Positions 9,795 through 17,761 of a stretch of 51,682 bases of DNA are shown piece by piece. The translations under genes were made by a program, and so were the position numbers. The DNA is from Endomicrobium sp. (GTDB lineage: Bacteria; Elusimicrobiota; Endomicrobiia; Endomicrobiales; Endomicrobiaceae). The notes under the pieces are model-generated. The model searched no databases. It saw nothing but the letters and a program-made list of their open reading frames with translations, and was not told the origin of the DNA. Positions within the stretch are counted from its first letter, which is position 1. The number at the start of each line of letters is the position of its first letter. The stretch is taken from positions 1 through 51,682 of the forward strand of contig JAITOB010000020.1 of assembly GCA_031290155.1 (NCBI GenBank). The letters run 5' to 3'.

Positions 9795-10175
9795 ATGAAA
9801 TATAAACTTTCAGTTACAAAAAGTTTCTCTTCGGCGCATTTTTTAAAAGGATATAAAGGCAGATGCGAGAATCTGCACGGGCATAATTGGAAAGTAAGAG
9901 CGGCTTTTTGCGGCGATAAACTTGATAATACCGGCATACTCATAGATTTTACAGATATTAAAAAGCATTTTGATAAAATTATTTCATACCTGGATCATGA
10001 ATTTTTAAATGAAATTACTCCTTTTAATGAAATTAATCCGTCATCGGAAAATATAGCGTCGTTTATTTTGGAAAAGTTCAAAGAGATAGAAACAGAAAAT
10101 GCAAAGGTTTGCGAAGTTGAAGTCTGGGAAAGCGAATCGTCATCGGCAACTGCAATAATAGAGGGTGTAAAATGA
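9795..10175 (+). CDS. queD: 6-carboxy-5,6,7,8-tetrahydropterin synthase QueD
   Basis: QueD converts dihydroneopterin triphosphate to 6-carboxytetrahydropterin, the second step to preQ0 and queuosine. The 126-residue T-fold protein keeps the zinc histidines, in FSSAHFLKGYKG and CENLHGHNWKV, with the catalytic Cys in that second block. It also has the DHEFLNEI block, the PSSENIASFI motif and the C-terminal Glu region EVEVWESESS. It follows murI after two bases and overlaps queC by 4 bp, so it is read as part of the long plus-strand operon. Confidence 0.95.
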   Translation: MKYKLSVTKSFSSAHFLKGYKGRCENLHGHNWKVRAAFCGDKLDNTGILIDFTDIKKHFDKIISYLDHEFLNEITPFNEINPSSENIASFILEKFKEIETENAKVCEVEVWESESSSATAIIEGVK

Positions 10176-10822
10176 AATCTAAAAAAAAAGCAGTAATTTT
10201 ATTTTCAGGCGGTTTGGACTCAACAACAGTTTTATACTATGCATTGTCGAAAGGATACCAATGCATCTGCCTGATGTTCGACTACAGCCAAAAGCACAAT
10301 AAAGAACTCCTGTCAGCCGTTAAAATTGCAAAATCCGTAAAAGCCGCGTATTCTATTATAAAAATAAGTCTGCCTTGGTCTAATGACGCATTGACCGGTA
10401 AAAACAAAGATATTCCTATACATAAACGCTTAACAAAAACTGTTCCCGCGACTTACGTTCCCGGCAGAAACACTATATTTCTCTCTTACGCATTGTCTTA
10501 CGCCCAGTCTGTAAGCGCGCAAACAATTTTTACAGGAGTCAATTCTTTAGATTTCTCAAATTATCCGGATTGTACTCCAAAATTTATTGAGGAATACAAT
10601 AATGTTTTAAAAGCTCTTAAAACGAAGATAACCGTTCAAACTCCAATTTTAAAATTAAATAAGGCGCAGATAATAAAACTTGGAATAAAACTGAACGTCC
10701 CTTATAAAGATACTTGGACATGTTATAACGGTTATAAAAAACCGTGTATGGAATGCGATTCGTGTAAATTAAGGGCAAAAGGGTTTAAAGAGTTAAAAAT
10801 GAACGACCCTGCAATCCAGTAA
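10172..10822 (+). CDS. queC: 7-cyano-7-deazaguanine synthase QueC
   Basis: This ATP-dependent enzyme turns 7-carboxy-7-deazaguanine into preQ0. The PP-loop LFSGGLDSTT is at residues 10-19. The C-terminal zinc site is formed by cysteines in TWTCYNGYKKPCMECDSC (about 184-198). The family block VPGRNTIFLSYALSYA is also present. Its 216 residues are near the usual length. The start overlaps queD by 4 bp. A 94-bp gap follows before queE. Confidence 0.96.
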   Translation: MKSKKKAVILFSGGLDSTTVLYYALSKGYQCICLMFDYSQKHNKELLSAVKIAKSVKAAYSIIKISLPWSNDALTGKNKDIPIHKRLTKTVPATYVPGRNTIFLSYALSYAQSVSAQTIFTGVNSLDFSNYPDCTPKFIEEYNNVLKALKTKITVQTPILKLNKAQIIKLGIKLNVPYKDTWTCYNGYKKPCMECDSCKLRAKGFKELKMNDPAIQ

Positions 10823-10916
10823 AGATGATTAGTCGGAATTTAATGAAGCCGATCGAATTTCTGCGAATTCAGGCGGGTTATTATAACAAGAATTTGTTAA
10901 TTTCAGGTATTCAATA

Positions 10917-11642
10917 ATGACAATTTCAAATACGGCACCTGTTTATGAAATTTTCTTTTCATTTCAAGGTGAAGGTTTATATACGGGACTTCCGCAGATT
11001 TATGTACGCTTTGCAGGATGCAATATTAAATGCAGATACTGCGACACTTCTTATTCAACAACGATATCTAAAAAAGCAAATTATTATAGTCAAGACAAAC
11101 TTATTAAAATAATTTACAAAATATATAAAAAAAATAAAAAAAAATTTACTTTTGGAAGACCGTTTATTATTTTTACCGGCGGAGAGCCTTTAATATACGC
11201 CGATTTTTTAGAACTATTAACGCAAAAACTCAAAAAAATAGGGTTTAATATTTATCTTGAGACTAACGGCACGTTAACCCAAAACTTAAAAAAAATTATA
11301 AATTTCTGCGATATAGTTTCTATGGATTTTAAATTTGTTTCTGAATGTAAAAAAAGTTTTTGGAAAGAACACAGAAGTTTTTTAGAAACCGCTGTGAGCA
11401 ATGCTGCAGTTAAAGTACTTGTAAAATGTGTCGTAACTAAAAATACAAATATTTATGAGATAAAAAAATCAGCAGACACAATAAGGGGTATTTCAAAAGA
11501 AATACCCCTTATTTTACAGCCGTCTATTGATAAAAATATTCCTGAAATACAAAACTTGTATAGATTTTATACTAAAGCTAAAACCATAATCCCTAATGTA
11601 TATCTTATGGTTCAAATGCACAAGGTTTATAAAATAAGGTAG
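10917..11642 (+). CDS. queE: 7-carboxy-7-deazaguanine synthase QueE (radical SAM)
   Basis: QueE is a radical SAM enzyme that contracts 6-carboxytetrahydropterin to 7-carboxy-7-deazaguanine. The cluster motif CNIKCRYC has C35, C39 and C42 (CxxxCxxC). The preceding FFSFQGEGLYTGLPQIYVRF and the GGEPL motif (IFTGGEPLIY) are typical. At 241 residues it is complete. It completes queD-queC-queE, so the cell can make preQ0 if GTP cyclohydrolase is encoded elsewhere. A terminator-like hairpin inside the coding sequence (11480-11513) is listed separately. Confidence 0.95.
   Translation: MTISNTAPVYEIFFSFQGEGLYTGLPQIYVRFAGCNIKCRYCDTSYSTTISKKANYYSQDKLIKIIYKIYKKNKKKFTFGRPFIIFTGGEPLIYADFLELLTQKLKKIGFNIYLETNGTLTQNLKKIINFCDIVSMDFKFVSECKKSFWKEHRSFLETAVSNAAVKVLVKCVVTKNTNIYEIKKSADTIRGISKEIPLILQPSIDKNIPEIQNLYRFYTKAKTIIPNVYLMVQMHKVYKIR
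11480..11513 (+). repeat. Perfect 15-bp stem hairpin inside queE
   Basis: A 15-bp perfect stem (11480-11494 with 11499-11513), with an AAAA loop and a GGGG/CCCC core, is followed by ttta. It lies within an intact reading frame (RGISKEIPLI). By shape it resembles an intrinsic terminator or mRNA stabiliser. Confidence 0.6.
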
Positions 11643-11668
11643 CTTTTAATCTATAGCTAAGGTTAGTT

Positions 11669-11700
11669 ATTTGATAATACAATTATCAAATATTTTATTT
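11669..11700 (+). terminator. Probable intrinsic terminator of the que operon
   Basis: A 10-bp perfect stem (atttgataat with attatcaaat) with a 3-nt loop is followed by attttattt, 27 bp after the queE stop. The stem is AT-rich and therefore weak. Confidence 0.5.
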
Positions 11701-12269
11701 AAAGTAAAGTACTTGTTCTATTTTTGTTAAAAGCTTAATTAAAACTAATTTAAATGAACTATATCATTTTATTAATCTAATATTAATAATTAAAAAAAAG
11801 AAGTTTACTTTTGAATTAAATAGAAAAATCTACAAAATAACAAATCTTATGTTGAGTTAAAATGACAATATAATAATAAATTCCAATAACAATAATCCTT
11901 TAGACCCGTTGTTGATGTTGATAAATTTATATAATAACTTCTTAAAATGTATAATACAATAATAATTAAATACCCCTAACAAAAAACGACACAGCACTAA
12001 TAAAGTATCGTGGGTATACTACTATTTTTATAATAAACAAAGATAAAGCAATTATTAAAACTTTTTAATGAAATCTACAAAAATAAGATAATATTAAATA
12101 TAGATTTCAGTAGTATAAAAAGGTCTTTACGAAAAATTATAGAGAGGTTTATGACTAAAAACCAAAAGAGCATATGGGATAAAAGCTTTAGAAAATAAAA
12201 ATGAAAATGGGCATTATTGAAATACTATACACTTAATATATATTTTACGCAAATTTATAAATTTTAGAT
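11701..12269. other. AT-rich non-coding stretch
   Basis: No intact gene. On the plus strand at 12151, a gagagg ribosome binding site precedes a 15-codon frame (MTKNQKSIWDKSFRK). The next frame then stays open (YGIKALENKNENGHY), as if a small gene had been frameshifted. On the minus strand, out-of-frame tail sequence of the methyltransferase remnant reaches to about 12213. The rest shows nothing I can name. Confidence 0.4.
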
Positions 12270-12850
12270 TTAAAATAATTTGATTATCTGTCGGTATGCT
12301 TGGATATTGTGGATCTTTAAATTCCCATACATCTTGTGTTTTTTACCACTTCGCTCATCTGCATATATTATTTTTCTTGGAATACCATTTTCTGACCATT
12401 CTATAAGATTCTTTCTACATAATTTATTTAATTCTTCTGGACTACATCGCCAGTGTCTCCCTGGTGGCGGGTAAATTTCCTTTAAAGAGTTTTGAGGCAA
12501 TCTATTAAGAGTTTCTCCCGGTGCATGAAGCGGAATAGTTGTATATTTTCGCCCATTACTATCCATTTTCTTAAACAATTTTTCTTTATCTTTAGCAGAG
12601 TATTTTGTTTCAGGATTATTCCACATATTATTTTTAGTTTTTGAATAAAACAATATTAAATCTTTAATATTCCCATAAGCTTTTCTTTTAAAATTCTTGG
12701 GATTACATTTTATTCTTGAAATATCATTCTTAAAATTTTCTATTCCAAAGATTTCATCCATGATTATCTTTATATAATGTCCTATTTTATAATCAGTATG
12801 TAGTATATGGATCCTCTTTTCTTTCTGACAATAATTCATAGTTTTTTCGG
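12213..12850 (-). pseudogene. Decayed adenine-specific DNA methyltransferase (type III Mod-like)
   Basis: The middle of a beta-class DNA methyltransferase survives as a 189-codon frame (12270-12839). It includes MDEIFGIENFKNDISRIKC, TTIPLHAPGETLNRLP, PPPGRHWRCSPEEL and IEWSENGIPRKIIYADE, all blocks seen in type III Mod proteins. Two frameshifts are visible. At the front, GSIY is in another frame just before LHTDYKIGHYIKIIM. At a T6 run (12339-12344) the sequence jumps frame to TQDVWEFKDPQYPSIPTDN, the expected continuation. The N-terminal part and most of the C-terminus are missing, and no restriction subunit is found nearby. It is the remnant of a lost modification or restriction system. Confidence 0.8.
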
Positions 12851-13194
12851 ATACACTGACATTTTACTTTTTTATTCCCTTATAGATAGACAATAAAAAA
12901 TAAATTATTCAATTTATACTATAAAATACAGAAACTAATTTATCTTACGTATTTAAGGGGTAATCCTGAAATTCCTTTTATTTTTATAAAGAACAATATT
13001 CAGACAAAAATTCATTTCTTAAATAAAAATAATCGCATCTACGCTTTATTAACTGATTTTTGCCAATTGCTTAAGAAACGTTAATCATAATCAAGGAAAT
13101 AAATATTTATTTCCTTGATTATGATGGACTAAACCGCTTAATTTTGACGTTAAGAATTCAATTCTGTAAATGTAACAGTTAAACATTATTAAAA
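12851..13194. other. Spacer between methyltransferase remnant and rpsT
   Basis: No gene is seen on either strand. The only notable structure is the 42-bp perfect palindrome at 13084-13125. Confidence 0.5.
13084..13125. repeat. 42-bp perfect palindrome downstream of rpsT
   Basis: Two 21-base arms beginning atcataatcaagg match perfectly with no spacer. It lies 69 bp after the rpsT stop and could act as a bidirectional terminator or mRNA end, although no T-run follows on the minus strand. A protein-binding site is the alternative. Confidence 0.65.
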
Positions 13195-13476
13195 TTATTT
13201 TTTTATTCCTGCTACAAGCCTGGATAATCTTGCTTTTTGATTTGAAGCCGCTCTATAATGAACAACATTGTTTTTTGCCGCTCTATCCCATTCTGAAAAA
13301 GCCACAGTTAAACAATTCTGCGCAGTTTTTACGTCATTATTTTTTACAGCTATTTCAACTCTTTTTATCGAAGTTCTTATTTTACTTTTTACTGCCGTAT
13401 TCCTCTCTGTTCTTTTTTCTGCTTTTCTTGCTTCTTTAAGAGCAGATGTATGTCTGCCTGTCTTAAGCTTTGCCAT
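13195..13476 (-). CDS. rpsT: Small ribosomal subunit protein bS20
   Basis: This ribosomal protein binds 16S rRNA in the 30S subunit. The 93-residue, Lys/Arg-rich sequence shows the family pattern: ALKEARKAEKRTERN, then SKIRTSIKRVE and a central helix, ending with NQKARLSRLVAGIKK. A ggaggg ribosome binding site precedes the ATG. It has its own promoter (13530-13558) and is not part of the thi operon upstream. Confidence 0.96.
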   Translation of the reverse strand: MAKLKTGRHTSALKEARKAEKRTERNTAVKSKIRTSIKRVEIAVKNNDVKTAQNCLTVAFSEWDRAAKNNVVHYRAASNQKARLSRLVAGIKK

Positions 13477-13529
13477 TACTGTATCCCTCCGAAACTTTAT
13501 TGTAATTATTATTTGTAAACAGTCGAAGT

Positions 13530-13558
13530 ATTATATATTAAAACTTAAATATAGTCAA
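13530..13558 (-). promoter_or_regulatory. rpsT promoter
   Basis: On the minus strand TTGACT (13558-13553) and TATAAT (13535-13530) are separated by exactly 17 bp, about 55 bp before the rpsT start. This is a near-consensus housekeeping promoter. Confidence 0.8.
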
Positions 13559-13576
13559 AATTTAGGAAGTTCTAGG

Positions 13577-14308
13577 TTATTGGCAGATTTTACAGTTTTT
13601 TCTTTTTACCAAGTCTTTGACCCTGTATGTATTTTCAATGCCTTTAAAAATTAAAACTTTATTTTTAAGACAATTCAACCCTAAAATAAGCTTTATTGCT
13701 TCTAAAGCTTCAAGAGAACCTACTATCCCAGCTATTGCTCCAAGTATGCCAAAAGTTTTTGATGTCAGAGCAACTGACGGTTTAACAGGATATATGCATT
13801 GGAAACAACTCGTATTTTCTTTTGGAATTATTGTTGTTAAAATTCCTTCCAGTTCACATACCGCTCCGCATACTAATGGCACAGAACTTTTATAAGCCGC
13901 TTCATTTATTAAATATCTGCTGGGAAAATTGTCAAGCGCATCTATTACGACATCATAATTTTTAAAGATATTCCCGGCGCTGCTTTCATTAAGTCTTTCA
14001 GAATATGTAGTAACTTTAATATCAGGATTAAATTTTTCAAGTTTTGTTTTTGCAATAGCGGCTTTTTGTTTTCCTAATTCTGCGGGAGTATAAAGAATCT
14101 GTCTATTCAAATTACTTGGAAACACAACGTCAAAATCGCATAAACCAATATTTCCTACGCCAGCTGCCGCAAGATACGTAAGCGCGGGACTTCCTAATCC
14201 TCCTGCTCCGCACACAAGCACTTTCGCATTGAAAAGTTTCTGCTGACCTGCTTCGCCTATATATTTAATTAACAGCTGTCTTTGATATCTTTCCATATCA
14301 TTTTGCAT
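13577..14308 (-). CDS. thiF: ThiF-type sulfur carrier protein adenylyltransferase
   Basis: ThiF is an E1-like enzyme that adenylates the C-terminal glycine of ThiS and helps load sulfur for thiazole synthesis. The ATP-binding motif VCGAGGLGSPALTYLAAAGVG is near residue 30, followed by DFDVVFPSNLNRQILY. The zinc-site cysteines are in SCFQCIYP and at the end in CKICQ. I set the start at ATG 14308 because the ribosome binding site ggagg, inside the end of thiS, is eight bases upstream. A GTG at 14317 overlapping thiS is a weaker option. MoeB is the close relative, but thiS next door supports ThiF. Confidence 0.92.
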   Translation of the reverse strand: MQNDMERYQRQLLIKYIGEAGQQKLFNAKVLVCGAGGLGSPALTYLAAAGVGNIGLCDFDVVFPSNLNRQILYTPAELGKQKAAIAKTKLEKFNPDIKVTTYSERLNESSAGNIFKNYDVVIDALDNFPSRYLINEAAYKSSVPLVCGAVCELEGILTTIIPKENTSCFQCIYPVKPSVALTSKTFGILGAIAGIVGSLEALEAIKLILGLNCLKNKVLIFKGIENTYRVKDLVKRKNCKICQ

Positions 14309-14309
14309 A

Positions 14310-14513
14310 TCATCCACCTCCTACAAATCTCAATACTTCAAGCGTATCTCCTTCTTTTAAAATGATTTTTGAAATACTTGTAGGATTAATAACTTCAAGG
14401 TTATGCTCTACTGTCACTCCAACCGGATCAATATTATTACTTTGCAGAAAATCGGCGATGCTTGTGTTTTCTTTTACTTTTTTCTCTTTCCCGTTGACTT
14501 TAACAGTAATCAT
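14310..14513 (-). CDS. thiS: Sulfur carrier protein ThiS
   Basis: A 67-residue ubiquitin-like sulfur carrier whose C-terminal glycine is turned to a thiocarboxylate by ThiF and donated to ThiG. It starts MITVKVNGKEKKV and ends FVGGG, with the Gly-Gly terminus required for activation (one extra Gly). The start lies 14 bp inside the end of thiE, and its own tail carries the ribosome binding site for thiF, indicating tight coupling. Confidence 0.93.
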   Translation of the reverse strand: MITVKVNGKEKKVKENTSIADFLQSNNIDPVGVTVEHNLEVINPTSISKIILKEGDTLEVLRFVGGG

Positions 14514-15135
14514 TCAATACCTCCTTTGCTTTCTTTATAGCGAGCGCTATGCTTTCTGCGGCAGTTATTTCAGTTACCATACATATATTGCAAGGCTTAT
14601 ACACACACACTCCTGCAAGATTTGGAATTTTAATACCGCCTATTGCGACTTTTGGAATTTTAATATTCTTTACGCAGAAATCCAAATAATCAAGCCCGAC
14701 CGGGTCTGCAACATTGCTTTTTGTAAAAGTTTTATATATAGGACCTACGCCTATATAATCCGCTCCCTGCTCTGCGGCAAGAAGCGCTTGTTTTGGAGAA
14801 TGCGTTGACACTCCTATATTTACATCGCAGCCGACAATTTCCCTTGCCTTTATAATCGGCGAATCATCTTGCCCTAAATGAAGCCCGTCGCTTTCTACGG
14901 ATAAAACTATGTCAATATCATCATTTATTACAAAGAAAACATTATAATCTAAAGTCAGCTTTCTTATAATTTCGCATTGTCTAAATTTTTCAAGTTTTGT
15001 TTTATATTTATCGCGATACTGCAGAACTTTTATTCCTGCATCAAGCATCTCTTTTACAACAGTAATATTATCTTTGCCATTTGAAAAGTTCTCCGCAGTT
15101 ATCGCATACAAGCCTTTTGGCATCTGCTTCTTCAT
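14500..15135 (-). CDS. thiE: Thiamine-phosphate synthase
   Basis: ThiE joins the pyrimidine and thiazole halves to make thiamine phosphate. The 211-residue TIM barrel shows GLYAIT, the QYRDK motif, DDIDIVLSVESDGLHLGQDD, GVSTHSPKQA and the pyrophosphate loop VGPIYKTFTKSN. The region near the end (AIGGIKIPNLAGVCVYKP) looks slightly divergent, but the phosphate-binding glycines remain. It overlaps thiH by 4 bp and thiS by 14 bp. Confidence 0.94.
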   Translation of the reverse strand: MKKQMPKGLYAITAENFSNGKDNITVVKEMLDAGIKVLQYRDKYKTKLEKFRQCEIIRKLTLDYNVFFVINDDIDIVLSVESDGLHLGQDDSPIIKAREIVGCDVNIGVSTHSPKQALLAAEQGADYIGVGPIYKTFTKSNVADPVGLDYLDFCVKNIKIPKVAIGGIKIPNLAGVCVYKPCNICMVTEITAAESIALAIKKAKEVLNDYC

Positions 15136-16235
15136 AATACCAGCCAGTCTTTTAGTACAGGCTGATAACCTTTTTGGTATATCATTTCTTTTACTTCGTC
15201 CACCGTTGCAGTATCATTTATTTTGAATTGTCCTTCCGATTGCGATCTCTTAGTATAACCGCCGACTTCAGTGCTTGATCCCGCAGACATTTTTGTAATG
15301 CCAAGAGGTATTAAATTATTTCTTAATTCTCTGCTCTCGCGGGTAGATACCGTTATATTTACACGATTTATAAAAAGTCTAACTGCGCAGATTGCCTGAA
15401 TAAGATTTTGATCGGATATTACAGTTTTAGATTTATAATAACCAGCAGCAGGACGAAGCCTGGGGAAAGACATTCCAATTTCCGCCGCTGGAAAACTGCT
15501 TTGAAGATACGTTGCATGAATGCCTACGAAAAATATTTCGCTTACAAAATCATTTAATCCCAAAAGCGCTCCTACATTTAAATTTCTGTAATTTGCTTTG
15601 CCCGCTCTTTCACATGTTTCCAAACGATATTTATAATCTGATTTTGTTCCTTTTGTATGAAGCAGTTTGTATAGTTCCTCATTATAAGTTTCTTGATAAA
15701 TCGTCAAGCCGTCAGCACCCGCTTCTGCAAGTTCTTTATATCCATTTTCATCTAAAGGATAAATTTCTATATCAACGCAGGCAAAATAGTTTTTTAATAT
15801 ATTAACACACTTTTTTAAATAAACGAGCGGCGTTTTCACACTACTCTCACCAGTAACAAGCAGTATATGACGTATTCCGTATCCTGAAATTATTTTACAG
15901 TTCTCTTCAATTTCTTCAAAAGTAAGAACTTCTCGTTTTATTTTGTTCTTTGTTGAAAAACCGCAGTAAGCACAGTTATTAATACAAAAATTTGAAACGT
16001 ATAACGGCGCATATAAAAGTATGCTTTTGCCAAAATGCTTTATTGATATCCCGTGTGCTCTCTGCGCCATTTCTTCAATATAATTAACAGCCTTCGGAGA
16101 AATAAGATTTAAAAAATCCATATCGTCCAAAACTTCCTTTTTTATGGAATCTTTAATCATTTTATCCGAAATATTGTTAATATATTGTTCAAAATCAAAT
16201 GTGCTGTATCTTTGCTTTAAATTATAAAAAGTCAT
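15132..16235 (-). CDS. thiH: 2-iminoacetate synthase ThiH (radical SAM tyrosine lyase)
   Basis: ThiH cleaves tyrosine to give dehydroglycine (2-iminoacetate), the C-N unit for thiazole. It is used by anaerobes instead of the oxygen-dependent ThiO. The radical SAM motif CINNCAYC places cysteines at 84, 88 and 91. Typical blocks include LLVTGESS, TIYQETYN and SAGSSTEVGGY. At 367 residues it is full length. A 22-bp gap follows thiG. Choice of ThiH fits an anaerobic lifestyle. Confidence 0.95.
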   Translation of the reverse strand: MTFYNLKQRYSTFDFEQYINNISDKMIKDSIKKEVLDDMDFLNLISPKAVNYIEEMAQRAHGISIKHFGKSILLYAPLYVSNFCINNCAYCGFSTKNKIKREVLTFEEIEENCKIISGYGIRHILLVTGESSVKTPLVYLKKCVNILKNYFACVDIEIYPLDENGYKELAEAGADGLTIYQETYNEELYKLLHTKGTKSDYKYRLETCERAGKANYRNLNVGALLGLNDFVSEIFFVGIHATYLQSSFPAAEIGMSFPRLRPAAGYYKSKTVISDQNLIQAICAVRLFINRVNITVSTRESRELRNNLIPLGITKMSAGSSTEVGGYTKRSQSEGQFKINDTATVDEVKEMIYQKGYQPVLKDWLVL

Positions 16236-16257
16236 AAACTGCCTTGTATTTGATTTT

Positions 16258-17061
16258 TTATATTATATGTTTTTCAATTTGTTTTTTTTGGAGAAATCCC
16301 GTTAACGGCGAGGATGCTTTTGCTCTGTCTGATACTGTTCCCAGTTTTGCCAAAAATGCTTTCCTCCCCGCATCTACCGCATCTTTAAAAGCTTCTGCCA
16401 TTAAAACCGGATTTGAACTTGAAGAGATTGAAGTGTTTATCATAACTGCAGTGCAGCCTATCTCCATACACTCGCAGGCATCGGAAGGTTTCCCGAGTCC
16501 TGCATCAATTATTATTGGAGTATTAATTTCTTCAATTAAAATTTTTACCATTTCTCTTGTTTTTAGTCCTTTATTCGTTCCAATAGGAGATCCTAAAGGC
16601 ATAATCGCTGCTGCTCCGGCATTCTGCATATCCCTTGCAGCATATAAATCTGCATTCATATATGTAAAAACCTTAAAACCTTCTTTTGCAAGCGTTTCGC
16701 ACGCTCTTGCAGTTTGATAATTATCAGGCAAAAGATATTTATTATCATTTATTATTTCTATTTTTACTAAGTCGGTTTTAGCGGCGGTTTTTGCGATGCG
16801 AGCGATTCGCACCGCTTCGCCAGCAGTTCTAGCTCCTGAAGTGTTTGGCATTATATGTATGTTTTTAGGTATACAACTTAGAATATTTTCTTTAGGATTT
16901 TCAAAGTCAATTCTTCTCACGGCGACAGTCATAACCTGGGCGTGTGAAGATTTTATTATTTCAGGTATTAGTTCATTATTTGGGAATTTACCGCTTCCTA
17001 TAAAAATACGACTCTCGAGTTCCAGTCCTGCAATACTCAAAATATCTTTATTTTCATTCAT
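16258..17061 (-). CDS. thiG: Thiazole synthase ThiG
   Basis: ThiG builds the thiazole phosphate ring from deoxyxylulose phosphate, 2-iminoacetate and ThiS thiocarboxylate. The family blocks [38 protein letters not shown], the Schiff-base lysine in [19 protein letters not shown] and [12 protein letters not shown] are all present in 267 residues. It is the first gene of thiG-thiH-thiE-thiS-thiF. thiC and thiD are not in this window. No TPP riboswitch is visible upstream. Confidence 0.96.
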   Translation of the reverse strand: MNENKDILSIAGLELESRIFIGSGKFPNNELIPEIIKSSHAQVMTVAVRRIDFENPKENILSCIPKNIHIMPNTSGARTAGEAVRIARIAKTAAKTDLVKIEIINDNKYLLPDNYQTARACETLAKEGFKVFTYMNADLYAARDMQNAGAAAIMPLGSPIGTNKGLKTREMVKILIEEINTPIIIDAGLGKPSDACECMEIGCTAVMINTSISSSSNPVLMAEAFKDAVDAGRKAFLAKLGTVSDRAKASSPLTGFLQKKQIEKHII

Positions 17062-17402
17062 ATAACCGCCTCAGTAACAATTAATACCACAACGCTGCAT
17101 ACAGAGGAATTACTAAATACAATTTTTACAATTTCTGGCGATATTGCCAAATATTAGGCTGAATTAATCCGCTAAGTATAAAAATATATACAGCCTTCGT
17201 CACATGGTATCATAAAAATTTTATACATGCAAACTCTACATACAACAACGCTTAATCCTGCTACTTTTCTTAAAAAAGACGATATGAAATTAAGCTGTAA
17301 ATATATTTTTCATATTATTTTTGACTAAATCCTAAGAATTTTGCATAATACATTGTTATAAAGATTCAATTTGGCAGCAACATAAAAGGAGAAGTAAAAA
17401 AA
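17062..17402. other. Divergent thiG-rpmE intergenic region
   Basis: No gene on either strand. The rpmE promoter (17321-17349) is clear. For thiG I looked on the minus strand for the conserved TPP riboswitch core and did not find it. A ttggca box about 90 bp before thiG has no convincing -10 partner. Confidence 0.5.
17321..17349 (+). promoter_or_regulatory. rpmE promoter
   Basis: A ttgact box (17321-17326) and cataat (17344-17349) with a 17-bp spacer lie about 50 bp upstream of rpmE. This nearly matches the consensus and uses the same -35 hexamer as the rpsT promoter. Confidence 0.75.
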
Positions 17403-17687
17403 ATGAAAGAAACAACACATCCTGAATATGTAGAAAGCACGGTTTATTGTGCGTGCGGTTATACTTTTAAAACCCGTTCGACAAAGCCTTTAATAAAATT
17501 AGAAATATGTTCAAACTGTCATCCGTTTTTCACGGGCAAGCAGAAACTTATAGATACCGCGGGAAGAGTTGAAAAGTTTCAGAAACGCTTAGCAAAAACT
17601 GAAGGAAAAACTTTAATAAAAAAAAAACCGGAAAAATATTCACTACTTCACCTAAAAAAGACAATAAAGAAACCGAAGCTTAAGTAG
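17403..17687 (+). CDS. rpmE: Large ribosomal subunit protein bL31 (zinc-binding form)
   Basis: A 50S ribosomal protein. The cysteine pairs in VYCACGYTF and [15 protein letters not shown] mark the zinc-binding C+ form. At 94 residues it is longer than the usual 65-75 because of a Lys-rich C-terminal tail (roughly residues 68-94). An aaggagaag ribosome binding site precedes the ATG at 17403. A hairpin follows the gene. Confidence 0.94.
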   Translation: MKETTHPEYVESTVYCACGYTFKTRSTKPLIKLEICSNCHPFFTGKQKLIDTAGRVEKFQKRLAKTEGKTLIKKKPEKYSLLHLKKTIKKPKLK

Positions 17688-17705
17688 TTTTAAGAATTAT
17701 ATATG

Positions 17706-17745
17706 CAGAATCTTTTATTCATTTAAAGATTCTGTTATGTTTTCA
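17706..17745 (+). terminator. Possible terminator after rpmE
   Basis: A 10-bp perfect stem (cagaatcttt with aaagattctg) with a 9-nt loop is followed by ttatgtttt, 19 bp after the rpmE stop. prfA starts only about 28 bp beyond the stem, so readthrough or a prfA promoter inside this spacer is possible. Confidence 0.5.
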
Positions 17746-17761
17746 TAGGTAAATAAGAATT

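Noticed and set aside
12280-12474. Plus-strand frame of 64 codons
   Set aside because: It lies opposite the methyltransferase remnant, which has recognisable family blocks on the minus strand.
17062-17402. TPP riboswitch upstream of thiG
   Set aside because: The conserved core of the thi-box was sought on the minus strand and is not present. The region is AT-rich without the expected paired arms.
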